From the NCBI RefSeq assembly GCF_015353075.1, contig NZ_CP064187.1, forward strand, positions 1,426,001 to 1,490,000: 64,000 nucleotides of DNA, read 5' to 3'. Below, in pieces: positions 35,247 through 44,801 of this stretch. Within the stretch, counting starts at the first letter, position 1. Every line of letters starts with the position of its first letter. Under the pieces are notes generated by a model, which saw nothing but the letters and a program-made list of their open reading frames with translations, ran no database searches and was not told where the DNA came from. The DNA is from Rhizobium sp. 007 (GTDB taxonomy: Bacteria; Pseudomonadota; Alphaproteobacteria; Rhizobiales; Rhizobiaceae). A program made the position numbers and the translations under genes.

Positions 35247-35623
35247 TAGATTTTCATCTCGATCCGGATGCCATGAACAAGCTTGCCGCTCTTATTGAGC
35301 ACCCGCCCGGCCGGCTGCGGGGCCATAGGATGGACGACCAAGCATCCCTTTCCATCCCACGCCTCAATCGCCCGGATCACGTCGCGATTGTCCGGCATCA
35401 TGGTCCCGTCTGGCGAAATATCGTGAATTGGTCCGCCGACCGAATCGAAGATGAAGACCGAAGGCCACCGGTGGTGATGGACCGGTTCTTCCTCATCGGA
35501 CTTCAAGGTAACCTCAAGCACACGCAAATTGTCGTTCTCGAAAAGCACCTTATGGTTGGCGGGCGCGGCCACAACCGCATCGAGCGCCGGGTCCCATCTG
35601 GCCGGGTTGGTCTGGTCGGTCAT
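35246..35623 (-). CDS. Cupin-like small protein
   Basis: 125 residues. NHKVLFENDNLRVLEVTLKS, EEPVHHHRWPSVFIFDS (metal-binding His cluster) and the late HGIRIEMKI strand indicate a single cupin barrel. The start at 35623 has GAGGAAA upstream. It abuts the cyclase remnant, showing rearrangement on that side. Function unknown. Confidence 0.75.
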   Translation of the reverse strand: MTDQTNPARWDPALDAVVAAPANHKVLFENDNLRVLEVTLKSDEEEPVHHHRWPSVFIFDSVGGPIHDISPDGTMMPDNRDVIRAIEAWDGKGCLVVHPMAPQPAGRVLNKSGKLVHGIRIEMKI

Positions 35624-36147
35624 TGCTTTCCTCACCATTGGTGATCGGCGGCCCGATAGCCGTCATCCAAAAACTGATATCAGCAAACAGCCGGGAAGCC
35701 TATCCCAGACCTCCCGGAGCAGTTGCTGTTCGAGCACACAATCAAGCCGTTGCTGTCGGACACGCCCAAGGCACTTATTGTCTCGGGAAGCTTGGCTCCC
35801 TAGAAAATTTCGGCCTGAAGTGTCCAGTTGTAGTCGGGGGCGCATTTGGAGGCCGCTGGCGAATCGCGTCGCAGGTGAATCTGTTCGAATCTCGACCGGC
35901 GAAATGGCGCGCCGGACGAGATTCGAACCGCTAGTGCTCCGTACGTCCGTTTTCGGCCCAAAGCGGCCAATCACTCAGCTAAATATAGTGTCGGCTTCGC
36001 GCCTTGTCGGCCGTTCGAGGCGGCGATAGACATTCTCAGAAGCCGACGTTCGTTCAGCTTTGCTAAGATTATCCGTTACGTCATCGTGTCGGTCGCTCGA
36101 AACAATGATTTTGTCTTCACTTTCCGGAGAACGGAGGTTCTAATTTT
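35624..36147. other. Gene-free stretch of about 520 bp
   Basis: No frame with motif or ribosome site. A segment near 35905-35930 contains GATTCGAACC, like a tRNA T-loop, but does not fold as a tRNA. Nothing further seen. Confidence 0.4.
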
Positions 36148-37182
36148 ATGGGAGCTGCTTCGAAGTCGGTCCTGGATCGCGGAAGGGGACGTGACATGGT
36201 GGATTCTGATCGGATCGACAACCTGATCGCAGCGGTGCCCCCCGCCTTGGCGCTTCGCGCCGGGCTAGACCTTGGCATCTTCACCCAACTTGGTGGCAGC
36301 GCGGTGACTGCTGACAGCCTTGGGGCCGTGCTCAAAGTCGAGCCCGACCGTCTGTCGCGGCTCCTCTACGCGCTCGCCAGCATCGGTCTCCTCGAAGTCA
36401 AGGATGGCCAATTTAGCAACGGAGCCGAAGCGTCCGCCTTCCTCGACGCGTCCAAGCCGACCTATCGCGGCGGCGATCATGCGCTCCTGCGCGAGCTCTG
36501 GGGAGCCGACCTGCTAACCGCAGAGTCGCTGCGACAGAACCGGCCGGCTGCGCTGCACGACTTTTCCGAAGCGGGGCCTGAGGCCGCGGCGGCATTCAGC
36601 CGCATGCTCGCACCGGGTGGGGTGATTTTCGGCCGACATCTGGCCCAGGAGATAGACCTCTCGGCGATCGGTTCGGTGATCGACATCGGTGGGGGGCCCG
36701 GGACCATTCTCGTTGGCCTTCGCGAGCGGCGGCCGCAGATTGCGGCGACGCTGATGGAACTCCCAACGGTCGCAGCGGTCGCGCCAGATATCCTGTCAGA
36801 ATACGGTGCCAACGACGTGGTTGTCGAAGAGGGGGACATAACTGTCGCGCCATCGAACGGTCGGCACGATCTGGCGATCCTGAAGGCCGTCGTCCAGGTC
36901 CTTCCGCCGGACCAGGCGCGCAGTTCGATCCTGAACGCGGCGCGTTGCCTCACACCCGGAGGCGAGATCGCAATTGCGGGGTGGGGTGTTGTCGATGACG
37001 ACCGCCTTGGCCCGCCTGAGGGTGTCTTTCTGAATCTCACCTTCTTGAACCTCTATCGCCACGGCGAATCGTACACTGAAGGTCAGTATCGTGCGTGGAT
37101 GACCGAGGCTGGATTGCGGGATATCTCCAGGTCGCGCCTGACGGACGGCTCCACGTTGTTTCGTGCGCGCCTCACGGGCTGA
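36148..37182 (+). CDS. SAM-dependent O-methyltransferase (methyltransf_2 type)
   Basis: 344 residues. N-terminal dimerisation winged-helix (DNLIAAVPPALALRAGLDLG, VEPDRLSRLLYALASIGLLE) and a C-terminal SAM domain with VIDIGGGPGTILVGLRERRP (motif I), LMELPTVAAVAPDIL and LKAVVQVLPPDQARSSILNA. This resembles hydroxyindole / polyketide O-methyltransferases. ATG 36196 with AAGGGGA upstream is a strong alternative start. Substrate unknown; no biosynthetic cluster adjacent. Confidence 0.88.
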   Translation: MGAASKSVLDRGRGRDMVDSDRIDNLIAAVPPALALRAGLDLGIFTQLGGSAVTADSLGAVLKVEPDRLSRLLYALASIGLLEVKDGQFSNGAEASAFLDASKPTYRGGDHALLRELWGADLLTAESLRQNRPAALHDFSEAGPEAAAAFSRMLAPGGVIFGRHLAQEIDLSAIGSVIDIGGGPGTILVGLRERRPQIAATLMELPTVAAVAPDILSEYGANDVVVEEGDITVAPSNGRHDLAILKAVVQVLPPDQARSSILNAARCLTPGGEIAIAGWGVVDDDRLGPPEGVFLNLTFLNLYRHGESYTEGQYRAWMTEAGLRDISRSRLTDGSTLFRARLTG

Positions 37183-37720
37183 TCGTGGCTGAATGGTTGG
37201 TTTCGGACGCAAGGCACTCCGAGGCGCGAAGCTAACTTTACCACACCAAACGCGCTGGTCTGCTTTCAAGCCCGTCCAACTTGAAAGCTGACTATCCGTT
37301 TGCGGCCTCATTTGGCCGGAGAGACAATGGTGCACAATGACTGGTGTTGGCGCTTTCCGGAAGTGATCGCTCGACCGCTTTCGGCCAGACCTAGGGAGGC
37401 GAGTCAGAATGCCTGCCATGGCCGAACCGACTGAACCGGCCCTTGCGTAAACAAATTAGTATGAACTCGCCCTTGAAGGCGGCGCACCACAGATCGTTCG
37501 GCAGCAAGGGATGAGCTAAGGCCGTTCCCTTACCGCGAAAGCGTGGCGTTTACGGGCATGGGCGACCAGCCCGTGCCGGTCGAGAACGGCATGCACCGTG
37601 CTCTTGGACGGCACAAAACGTCACCCATCTCTCGGGCAGGCATATTGATTTTAAAGTGAAATTTGCCGTACCTAGAGGCGTTGCCAATCTGGTCTCTGAA
37701 TGTCCAATGATGGAGTTAGG
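37183..37720. other. Non-coding stretch containing an IS relic
   Basis: No gene. Positions 37463-37647 are an IS481 relic, listed separately. The remainder shows nothing I recognise. Confidence 0.5.
37463..37647 (-). mobile_element. IS481 relic
   Basis: 37463-37612 matches the transposase interior of the copy at 20.4 kb (around 21191-21350) at roughly 80% by eye, including GATCGTTCGGCAG and GAGAACGGCATGCACCGT. At 37612 it jumps directly to the element's right terminal sequence (AACGTCACCCATCTCTCGGG). An internal deletion derivative of a related element. Confidence 0.75.
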
Positions 37721-38476
37721 ATGCCGAAGCAGATCGACGAAGCCTTGCGGATGACCGGCCCCGTCCTCTCAGCGCGATTTGATGGCTATTCTTTCGCATT
37801 TGCTGCTGGTTCGATCATTCGCGGGGAGGGTACAGAAAACTCCGACATCGACCTGGTGGTCGTGTTCGAGAGGCTCGATCGTGCATGGAGGGAGTCGTTC
37901 GTTGACAACGGTCTCCCCTTTGAAGCGTTCGTACATGATCCAGAGACGCTCAACTGGTTTTTTGAGCGCGACTTGAATTCCGGCCATCCGCTAATCGTAG
38001 ACATGGTAGCGTCCGGACGGATTATAGGGCCGGGCAAGGAGAACGGCCGGGTTTGGCAAAGCCATGCTGCGCAATTGCTGAAGGACGGTCCACCTGAGCT
38101 TGCCGGACAGGAGCTGGACGCTCTCCGATATCTAATCACCGATTTGTTGGACGATCTTCGGGGTGAACGCAGCGGAGCTGAAATCCGCGCGATTGCGTCC
38201 CAGCTTCATCAGCCTCTTGCCGATCTGATGCTTCTTGGCGGCACATGGTCCGGGAAAGGAAAATGGATTCCCCGCCTTCTGAAGCAGCTCGACAACGAGT
38301 TGTTTGAGACGTTCGACGTAGGTTTCAAACGCGCCGCTGAAGGGCGGGCTGGAGAGCTTTGCCGTTTGACAGAAGCGGAACTGGCTCGCAAAGGTGGCCG
38401 GTATTTCGATGGAGATCGCCGCGAGGCGCCCCTTGATGCCCGCAAGGCAAGTGCCGTGCCGGGACAGTCCCGCTGA
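37721..38476 (+). CDS. Nucleotidyltransferase-domain protein
   Basis: 251 residues from ATG 37721, preferred because GGAG lies 5 bp upstream (ATG 37700 is possible). FAAGSIIRGEGTENSDIDLV is the NTase signature GSxxRGxxxxxSDID with the two metal-binding Asp; FEAFVHDPETLNWFF follows. The C-terminal half is helical. Such stand-alone NTases include kanamycin-nucleotidyltransferase-like enzymes and toxins; the substrate is not predictable here. Followed by a HAD gene 35 bp later. Confidence 0.82.
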   Translation: MPKQIDEALRMTGPVLSARFDGYSFAFAAGSIIRGEGTENSDIDLVVVFERLDRAWRESFVDNGLPFEAFVHDPETLNWFFERDLNSGHPLIVDMVASGRIIGPGKENGRVWQSHAAQLLKDGPPELAGQELDALRYLITDLLDDLRGERSGAEIRAIASQLHQPLADLMLLGGTWSGKGKWIPRLLKQLDNELFETFDVGFKRAAEGRAGELCRLTEAELARKGGRYFDGDRREAPLDARKASAVPGQSR

Positions 38477-38511
38477 CTTGCGATTAGCTGGGCTTCGATG
38501 CAGGATTTGGG

Positions 38512-39165
38512 ATGGTGAAAATCTTTTTTGATGTTGATGGTGTTCTCATCGATGGCTGGCATTCAGATCCGTCGCTTCGCAAGCCCTGGGATGCGACGAT
38601 CGAGGCTGATCTCGGCGTTGACCGGGAAGCATTCGGCAACCTCTTCTTTGGAAATGCGGGCGACCGTTCGATCTCGCTTATGGCTGAATGCATCACCGGC
38701 AAACGCGATCTCGCTGAGGCGCTTGCCGAGATTCTCCCGGAGGTTGGATATCACGGCGATGCGAAGGACTTCATGAGATATTGGTTCGAAAAGGATTCGA
38801 ATCTCAACAGGGAGGTCTTTGATCTGGTCGAGAGCATAAGGAGCGGCAGTGATGTCGAGCTCTACGTCGCAACCGGCCAGGAGCATCACCGGGCGCGATT
38901 TCTCTGGAACGAGCTCGGCTTCTCGAAGCTGTTCGACCGTATGTTTTACAGTGCGGAAATTCGATACGCGAAGAAGGACATCCGCTTTTTCGAGGCGATC
39001 AATTCCCGATTGAGCATCGGCTCCGGCGAGCGCCCGATATTTTTCGACGACCAGCCCGAAATCGTGGCGGTGGCGAGGCAGGCCGGCTGGGACGCAAATC
39101 CGTTCGTTTCCGCGTCAAACATTCGCCAGCTCCCGCGGCTGCGCCATCTTTGGGCATCCGGGTGA
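38512..39165 (+). CDS. HAD-superfamily hydrolase
   Basis: 217 residues. IFFDVDGVLIDGW is HAD motif I (nucleophile Asp and acid Asp), ELYVATGQEHHRARFLWNEL has the motif II Thr, AKKDIRFFEAI the motif III Lys, and IFFDDQPEIVAVARQAGWDA motif IV. A compact helical cap lies between. AGGA precedes the ATG. Possibly co-transcribed with the nucleotidyltransferase gene. Confidence 0.88.
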   Translation: MVKIFFDVDGVLIDGWHSDPSLRKPWDATIEADLGVDREAFGNLFFGNAGDRSISLMAECITGKRDLAEALAEILPEVGYHGDAKDFMRYWFEKDSNLNREVFDLVESIRSGSDVELYVATGQEHHRARFLWNELGFSKLFDRMFYSAEIRYAKKDIRFFEAINSRLSIGSGERPIFFDDQPEIVAVARQAGWDANPFVSASNIRQLPRLRHLWASG

Positions 39166-39253
39166 TCGTCGGTGGATATGGTCCGCGTTTCCGCCCTGGA
39201 ATGCGCGCAAACGCTGTACGCTTCGCAGGGCGGCTAGGCGGGAGGTGAATCCG

Positions 39254-39460
39254 TCAGTGGCTTCCGGCTTTCTTGCTGGCGAGCAGCATCACATAGTCTT
39301 CGGCCGCGTCCGCAAGCGCGAGCGCCACTTCGGCAGGCGTCCAGCCGTGTTGCTGCAAGCGCTTGATCATTTCGAACATCGCGGCTTCGACTTCCGTGCG
39401 GCAGTTCAGAGGATGCTCCGGTCTGCCATTTGCATGCTGAGAACCTTGAATTTCTATCAT
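39254..39460 (-). CDS. Small hypothetical protein
   Basis: 68 residues. MIEIQGSQHANGRPEHPLNC is followed by two amphipathic helices (AAMFEMIKRLQQHGWTPAEV, ALALADAAEDYVMLLASKKA). Good ribosome site (GGGGGCAGAG). Resembles conserved small rhizobial proteins; function unknown. Marks the return to ordinary chromosomal content. Confidence 0.7.
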   Translation of the reverse strand: MIEIQGSQHANGRPEHPLNCRTEVEAAMFEMIKRLQQHGWTPAEVALALADAAEDYVMLLASKKAGSH

Positions 39461-39664
39461 TTTCTCTGCCCCCGTGTTTTGGACCCCGTGCTATTTCAGG
39501 CGCCATTTTAGGCAAAGAGCATCGCATAACTTCACGCTGAAGCAAGTGGATGCCTAATCAAGAGTTAAAGCAGACCGTTGCATGACGTCATTTGACGACA
39601 TTTCAGCAAACCGCGCATTGGCGAATTGGTGGGCTGGAATGCCACCATGCCCTGTCGCGGCGCC

Positions 39665-39955
39665 TTAGCGGTCATCACCCCAGTCGAAAAACGGGCGGTA
39701 GACGCGCCTTGCAATCATCAGGCTGCGGTCGGGACGGATGATGTAGGTCTCCTCCACCTCGCGTCCCCTGTTATCGTAAAATGTATGCGGGAATGAGGAA
39801 CCGATCGGTGATTTCGTCAGCTTCGTGCGGGGCTGGCCGCTATAGGTGATGCTGCCGGGGATGGGCTCCAAGCCGGGACCGGAAATGTCGCCTACGGCCG
39901 TACATCCTGCGATCAATGCCCCCACGATAAGAATTGCGGCAAACTTGGCTTTCAT
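39665..39955 (-). CDS. Small lipoprotein
   Basis: 96 residues. MKAKFAAILIVGALIAGCTA is a lipoprotein signal with lipobox LIAGC (lipidated Cys18). The mature part (GSITYSGQPRTKLTKSPIGS, REVEETYIIRPDRSLMIARR) is short and basic, family not recognised. Probably outer-membrane attached. Confidence 0.8.
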   Translation of the reverse strand: MKAKFAAILIVGALIAGCTAVGDISGPGLEPIPGSITYSGQPRTKLTKSPIGSSFPHTFYDNRGREVEETYIIRPDRSLMIARRVYRPFFDWGDDR

Positions 39956-40111
39956 CGGGGTGCTCCATGACGTGGGTCGGCAATGCTATCCTAGATAGGT
40001 ATGCCCCTCCGCTTTTCCATGGCCGAACGAACGCCGATCCTTCAGTGTACGCTGCCAATCAGGCGGGTATTTCGGCAACCAGGTTGTGAGCGATGGGAAT
40101 GCTCGCTGGCG

Positions 40112-40148
40112 ATAAAAAAGCCGCCGGAGGACCTCTCCGGCGGCTTTT
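40112..40148 (-). terminator. Rho-independent terminator of the aap operon
   Basis: Perfect 14-bp inverted repeat AAAAGCCGCCGGAG / CTCCGGCGGCTTTT with a 5-base loop, 20 bp past the aapP stop; on the minus strand it is followed by further Ts. Confidence 0.9.
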
Positions 40149-40168
40149 CTCAAGGCAGTTTCGTTGGC

Positions 40169-40936
40169 TCAATGCAGGATCTGGCTGAGGAAGAGTTTGG
40201 TGCGCTCGTGCTGCGGGTTGTCGAAAAATTCGGCGGGCGAATTCTGTTCGACGATCTGGCCCTGGTCCATGAAAATGACGCGGTTTGCGACCTGACGGGC
40301 AAAGCCCATTTCGTGGGTCACGCAGAGCATCGTCATGCCTTCTTCCGCAAGACCAACCATCGTATCCAGCACTTCCTTGATCATTTCCGGATCGAGCGCC
40401 GAGGTCGGCTCGTCGAAAAGCATGATCTTCGGGTTCATGCATAGCGAGCGGGCAATCGCCACGCGCTGCTGCTGGCCGCCGGAAAGCTGGCCGGGATACT
40501 TGTTCGCCTGTTCCGGGATCTTGACGCGCTTCAGGAAGTGCATGGCGACCTCTTCGGCCTGCTTTTTCGGCATCTTGCGCACCCAGATCGGCGCCAGCGT
40601 GCAGTTTTCGAGGATCGTCAGATGCGGGAACAGATTGAAGTGCTGGAACACCATGCCGACTTCGCGGCGCACTTCGTCGATCTTCTTCAGGTCGTTCGTG
40701 AGCTCCGTGCCGTCAACGAGGATGTGACCCTTCTGGTGCTCTTCCAGACGGTTGATGCAGCGGATCATCGTCGACTTGCCGGAGCCCGACGGGCCAGCGA
40801 TGACGATGCGCTCGCCGCGCATGACCTTGAGGTTGATGTCGCGCAGTACGTGGAAATCGCCGTACCACTTGTTCATGTTGATGATCTCGACCGCCACATC
40901 CGTTGCGGAGACGGTCATTTTCTTGGGTTCAGCCAT
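40169..40936 (-). CDS. aapP: General L-amino acid ABC transporter, ATP-binding protein
   Basis: 255 residues. Walker [15 protein letters not shown]-loop [12 protein letters not shown], signature [15 protein letters not shown], Walker [16 protein letters not shown] and switch His CVTHEMGFA are all intact. It powers uptake of a broad range of L-amino acids by the AapJQM complex. The start at 40936 gives the normal N-terminus (MAEPKKM). Last gene of aapJQMP. Confidence 0.96.
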   Translation of the reverse strand: MAEPKKMTVSATDVAVEIINMNKWYGDFHVLRDINLKVMRGERIVIAGPSGSGKSTMIRCINRLEEHQKGHILVDGTELTNDLKKIDEVRREVGMVFQHFNLFPHLTILENCTLAPIWVRKMPKKQAEEVAMHFLKRVKIPEQANKYPGQLSGGQQQRVAIARSLCMNPKIMLFDEPTSALDPEMIKEVLDTMVGLAEEGMTMLCVTHEMGFARQVANRVIFMDQGQIVEQNSPAEFFDNPQHERTKLFLSQILH

Positions 40937-40952
40937 GTTTATTCCCTCATTC

Positions 40953-42107
40953 TTATCGTTTGTGGCCGGTGTCGAGGTAGCGTTCCATGAACACGGAATA
41001 GCGCGACATGCCGAAGCAGAAGATCCAGAAGACGAAGCCTGCAAAGACGAGGCCTGTCAGCGGCGTGACCGAGCTTGCCCAGTTGGCGTCGGTGAAGTTC
41101 AGGCGGACGATACCAAGCAGGTCGAACATGCTGATGATCGAAACGAGCGACGTATCCTTGAACATGCCGATGAACGTGTTGACGATGCCCGGGATGACCA
41201 GCTTGATCGCCTGCGGCAGCACGATGAGCCGCATCTTTTGCCAATAGCCGAGCCCGAGTGAGTCGGCTCCCTCATACTGGCCCTTCGGGATCGCCTGCAG
41301 GCCGCCGCGAATGACTTCTGCCATATAGGCGGAGGCGAAGATCGATACGCCGATCACCGCGCGCATCAGTTTGTCGACATTCCAGCCGGTCGGCAGGAAG
41401 AGGGGCAGCATGACGCTTGCCATGAAGAGGACCGTAATCAGCGGTATGCCGCGGATCACTTCGATGAAAGTGACGCAGACCATCTTCACGACGGGCATTG
41501 TCGATCGCCGGCCAAGCGCCAGCACGATGCCGAATGGCAGCGAGACCGCCATGCCGACGAAGGAAACGACCAGCGTCACGAGCAGGCCGCCCCAGAGCGG
41601 CGTGTCGACGACTTCAAGGCCGAAGCCGCCATAGAGCATGAAGAACGAAACGATCGGCAGCACGGCGAAGAGCAGGATCGCGTTCAGACCTTTGCGCGGT
41701 ACCGACGGGATCAGCATCGGGATCAGCAGCAGTGCAAAGAGGATGAAGACGATCGTCGGACGCCAGCGCTCGTCGAGCGGATAACGGCCGAATACGAACT
41801 GATCCAATTTCGCATTGACGAAGGCCCAGCAGGCGCCGCTCCAACCATCGGGCTGAATGCCGCCTTGAACCGCGGTTGCACAGAAGGTGCGGTCGGTACC
41901 CGTCCACACGGCCTGGATGAACAGCCAGTCGATCATCTGCGGCAGGACCCAGGCGAGGGCGGCGATCGCAAGCACCGTCAGCAGGATGTCCTTGGGCGTT
42001 GCAAGCAGGTTGCGCCGTATCCAGGCGACAGCGCCGCGTTCGCCGGGCGGCGGCGGTTCAGCCGTGAGGATCGCCGTTCTGACAAAGGGGGTGTTGGCAA
42101 CGGACAT
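40953..42107 (-). CDS. aapM: General L-amino acid ABC transporter, permease AapM
   Basis: 384 residues with about eight membrane helices, long for a polar amino-acid permease, as usual for AapM. The C-terminal binding-protein-dependent transport domain includes [20 protein letters not shown] and [20 protein letters not shown] with the EAA-loop ([20 protein letters not shown]). Starts 1 bp after the aapQ stop. Confidence 0.95.
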   Translation of the reverse strand: MSVANTPFVRTAILTAEPPPPGERGAVAWIRRNLLATPKDILLTVLAIAALAWVLPQMIDWLFIQAVWTGTDRTFCATAVQGGIQPDGWSGACWAFVNAKLDQFVFGRYPLDERWRPTIVFILFALLLIPMLIPSVPRKGLNAILLFAVLPIVSFFMLYGGFGLEVVDTPLWGGLLVTLVVSFVGMAVSLPFGIVLALGRRSTMPVVKMVCVTFIEVIRGIPLITVLFMASVMLPLFLPTGWNVDKLMRAVIGVSIFASAYMAEVIRGGLQAIPKGQYEGADSLGLGYWQKMRLIVLPQAIKLVIPGIVNTFIGMFKDTSLVSIISMFDLLGIVRLNFTDANWASSVTPLTGLVFAGFVFWIFCFGMSRYSVFMERYLDTGHKR

Positions 42108-42108
42108 C

Positions 42109-43311
42109 TTATCTCTCCACCAGTGCCATCTTGGCGTTGAACCAGTTCATGAACAGCGACGTGAGGATGCTGAGGCTGAGATAGACGACGATCCAGATCA
42201 GCACGATTTCGATGGACTGGCCGGTCTGGTTGAGGGTCGTTCCGCCGACGGCGACAAGGTCCGCAAAGCCGATCGCAATGGCGAGCGACGAGTTCTTCGT
42301 CAGGTTCAGATACTGGCTCGTCAGCGGCGGAATGATGATGCGGAAGGCTTGCGGCACCACCACAAGACGGGTGATGCCAGAAGGATGCAGTCCGAGTGCG
42401 CCTGCCGCCTCCGACTGTCCTTTGGCTACGCCGCGAATGCCGGCGCGGACGATCTCGGCAATGAAGGCTGCCGTATAGAAGGAAAGCGCCAGGAAGAGTG
42501 ACATGAATTCCGGGCCGACGACCGAGCCGCCCGTCAGGTTGAACTTGCCGGCGACCGGAACGTCGAATGACATCGGCAGGCCGGTCACCAGGAAGGCAAG
42601 GACCGGCAGGCCGGCGATCAGTGCGATCGATGCCCAGATCGTATGGAACGGCTGGCCAGTCGCGGCCTGGCGCTTATGCGCCCAGCGCGCGGTTATAATG
42701 GCGGCGATGATGCCGACGATAAAGGCGATCAGAACCGCCCACATGCCTGGTTCGAAGATCGGCTTCGGAAAAGCCAGACCGCGATTGTTCAGGAACATGT
42801 TCAAGGGCAGGTGATACGATTCTCTGACCGCGGGCAGAATGGCAAGAACGCCGGAATACCAGAAGAAGATGACAAGCAGCGGCGGGATGTTGCGGAACAC
42901 TTCGACATAGACCGTGCACAGCTTGGCAATCAGCCAGTTGTGCGACAGGCGCCCGATGCCGACGATAAAGCCGATGATCGTTGCGGTGATGATACCCGTA
43001 ACCGCGACCAGGAGGGTATTCAAGAAGCCGACGAGGAGGGCGCGGCCATAGGTCGAGTCACTGGAGTAGGAAATCAGCGATTGGCCGACCTCGAAGCCGG
43101 CGCGTCCTCTGAGGAAGGCGAAACCAGAGGCCGTATTGCTGCGTGCGAGATTCTCGATCGTGTTGTCCACAATCCACCAGACCACCCCGGCGATCACGAG
43201 GACGGTGAGAACCTGATAAAAGATACCCCGGTATTTGGGATCATACATGGCGGACCGGAAGGTCCCGCCGGTTTTAGGCAACGGTGTCGTGCCCAGAGCC
43301 TCTTGCGTCAT
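42109..43311 (-). CDS. aapQ: General L-amino acid ABC transporter, permease AapQ
   Basis: 400 residues, inner-membrane permease partner of Aap[21 protein letters not shown] and [20 protein letters not shown] followed by [20 protein letters not shown] (EAA motif) identify the HisM-type family. Separated from aapJ by 97 bp that hold a stable hairpin. Confidence 0.95.
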   Translation of the reverse strand: MTQEALGTTPLPKTGGTFRSAMYDPKYRGIFYQVLTVLVIAGVVWWIVDNTIENLARSNTASGFAFLRGRAGFEVGQSLISYSSDSTYGRALLVGFLNTLLVAVTGIITATIIGFIVGIGRLSHNWLIAKLCTVYVEVFRNIPPLLVIFFWYSGVLAILPAVRESYHLPLNMFLNNRGLAFPKPIFEPGMWAVLIAFIVGIIAAIITARWAHKRQAATGQPFHTIWASIALIAGLPVLAFLVTGLPMSFDVPVAGKFNLTGGSVVGPEFMSLFLALSFYTAAFIAEIVRAGIRGVAKGQSEAAGALGLHPSGITRLVVVPQAFRIIIPPLTSQYLNLTKNSSLAIAIGFADLVAVGGTTLNQTGQSIEIVLIWIVVYLSLSILTSLFMNWFNAKMALVER

Positions 43312-43361
43312 GCCGAGCCAATTCCCCTATGTGCCCGTTTTGGGCTTTTTTCTTGGACGTG

Positions 43362-43385
43362 GGAAAGGCGGTTGCCCGCCTTTCC
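43362..43385. other. Intercistronic hairpin between aapJ and aapQ
   Basis: Perfect 10-bp stem GGAAAGGCGG / CCGCCTTTCC with a TTGC loop. On the aap (minus) strand it is not followed by T-residues, so it probably protects the aapJ mRNA 3' end, letting the binding protein be made in excess over the permease, a common design in ABC operons. Confidence 0.6.
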
Positions 43386-43408
43386 GGTATTTCATTCCAG
43401 GCCAGCGA

Positions 43409-44434
43409 TCAGCGGACCGGGGGCGCGTACTGGATGCCGCCCTTGCTCCACAGAGCGTTCAGGCCGCGTTCGATCTTGAGCGGGCTGCCCTGACCGATGT
43501 TGCGCTCGAAGACTTCGCCGTAATTGCCGACGCCTTTGATCACATTATACGCCCAATCGTTGGTGAGGCCGAGGTCGGTGCCGATCTTGGTGTCGGCTTC
43601 GGAACCGAGGAAGCGCTTGATATCCGGGTTCGGCGAGTTCTTCATCTCGTCGACATTGGCCTGGGTAATGCCGAAGTCTTCAGCATTGACCAGAGCGAAG
43701 GCCGTCCAGGAGACGACATCGAACCACTGGTCGTCACCCTGGCGAACGGCCGGGCCGAGCGGTTCCTTGGAGATGATCTCCGGAAGGATCATGTGCTCGT
43801 CGGGGTTCTTCAGCGTCAGACGCAGAGAATAAAGGCCGGACTGATCGGTCGTGTAAACGTCGCAACGGCCGGAGTCGTATGCGGCGTTGACTTCCTCGAG
43901 CTTTTCGAAAACGACCGGGTTGTACTGAAGGTTGTTGGCCTTGAAGTAGTCGGCGAGGTTGAGTTCGGTGGTCGTGCCAGCCTGAACGCAGACGGCAGCG
44001 CCGGAAAGCTCGAGAGCCGACTTAACGTTCAGGCCCTTGCGAACCATGAAGCCTTGACCGTCGTAATAGGTGACCGCGCGGAAGTTGAAGCCGAGAGCGG
44101 TATCGCGGTTGATCGTCCAGGTCGTGTTACGCGACAAGACGTCGACTTCGCCGGACTGCAGGGCCGGGAAGCGGTCTTTCGCGGAAAGAGGCGTATACTT
44201 GACCTTTGTCGGATCGCCGAACACGGCTGAAGCGACCGCCTTGCAGAAATCGACGTCGAAGCCGGCCCAGTTGCCGGACGCGTCAGGCTGAGCAAAGCCG
44301 ACGAGGCCGCTGTTGACGCCGCACTGGACGAAACCCTTTGCCTTCACGTCAGCGAGAGTGGCTGCCGAGGCAGCCGAGGCGCCAAGGGCGAAAACTGCTG
44401 CGCCGACGGCGGCGGACAGGAGCTTAATCTTCAT
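43409..44434 (-). CDS. aapJ: General L-amino acid-binding periplasmic protein
   Basis: 341 residues. Signal peptide MKIKLLSAAVGAAVFALGAS is followed by the SBP_bac_3 fold (VKAKGFVQCGVNSGLVGFAQ, GNWAGFDVDFCKAVASAVFG, DVLSRNTTWTINRDTALGFN). It delivers amino acids to AapQMP. The ATG at 44434 is preferred to the TTG nine bases upstream because of the typical signal sequence. First gene of the operon, divergent from metC. Confidence 0.96.
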   Translation of the reverse strand: MKIKLLSAAVGAAVFALGASAASAATLADVKAKGFVQCGVNSGLVGFAQPDASGNWAGFDVDFCKAVASAVFGDPTKVKYTPLSAKDRFPALQSGEVDVLSRNTTWTINRDTALGFNFRAVTYYDGQGFMVRKGLNVKSALELSGAAVCVQAGTTTELNLADYFKANNLQYNPVVFEKLEEVNAAYDSGRCDVYTTDQSGLYSLRLTLKNPDEHMILPEIISKEPLGPAVRQGDDQWFDVVSWTAFALVNAEDFGITQANVDEMKNSPNPDIKRFLGSEADTKIGTDLGLTNDWAYNVIKGVGNYGEVFERNIGQGSPLKIERGLNALWSKGGIQYAPPVR

Positions 44435-44801
44435 TTTTCCCAACCTTTATCTGTTGTCTTATGTTTTTGTGGAGGGGACGGCTGAAGCAAACCATTCGCC
44501 CCCCAATTCTCGACACCCTCCCGGCGCGAGCGGTTCTATCACAGTCGCAAATATCACCACGGTCAAGTGTCGCGGTTCACAATTGCGGCAGAAATTAGCA
44601 TTTTGGTAAAATGCGCCGCCCTGATAGGCATTTGAGCAGGAAATGGGCAGCCCTTTGCGGAAAATTGTCGCGTAATCCACTGATATATCTGATAAAGTAA
44701 CGAACTGGGGAATTTGCGTAGCCTTCGCCGGGGTTGACCGTTTTGCGGGGCGGGTCCAGAAGTGCAGCTTTGCATCATTCCGCCAAGGGCCATTCCAGAT
44801 T
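44435..44801. promoter_or_regulatory. Divergent aapJ / metC promoter region
   Basis: 367 bp without gene. On the aapJ strand a possible sigma-70 promoter reads TTGACC (44560-44565) with 17 bp to TGTGAT. No sigma-54 site with correct GG/GC spacing was found. The 5' UTR of aapJ would be about 100 nt. Confidence 0.4.

Noticed and set aside
35900..35935. tRNA-like 3' end (GATTCGAACC on the plus strand)
   Set aside because: The T-loop-like string is there, but the T-stem does not pair and no acceptor, D-arm or anticodon arm can be found.
44760..44801. Sigma-54 promoter for aapJ
   Set aside because: TTGGCGGAATGATGCAAA has GG and GC elements, but their spacing is one base short of the required 10.
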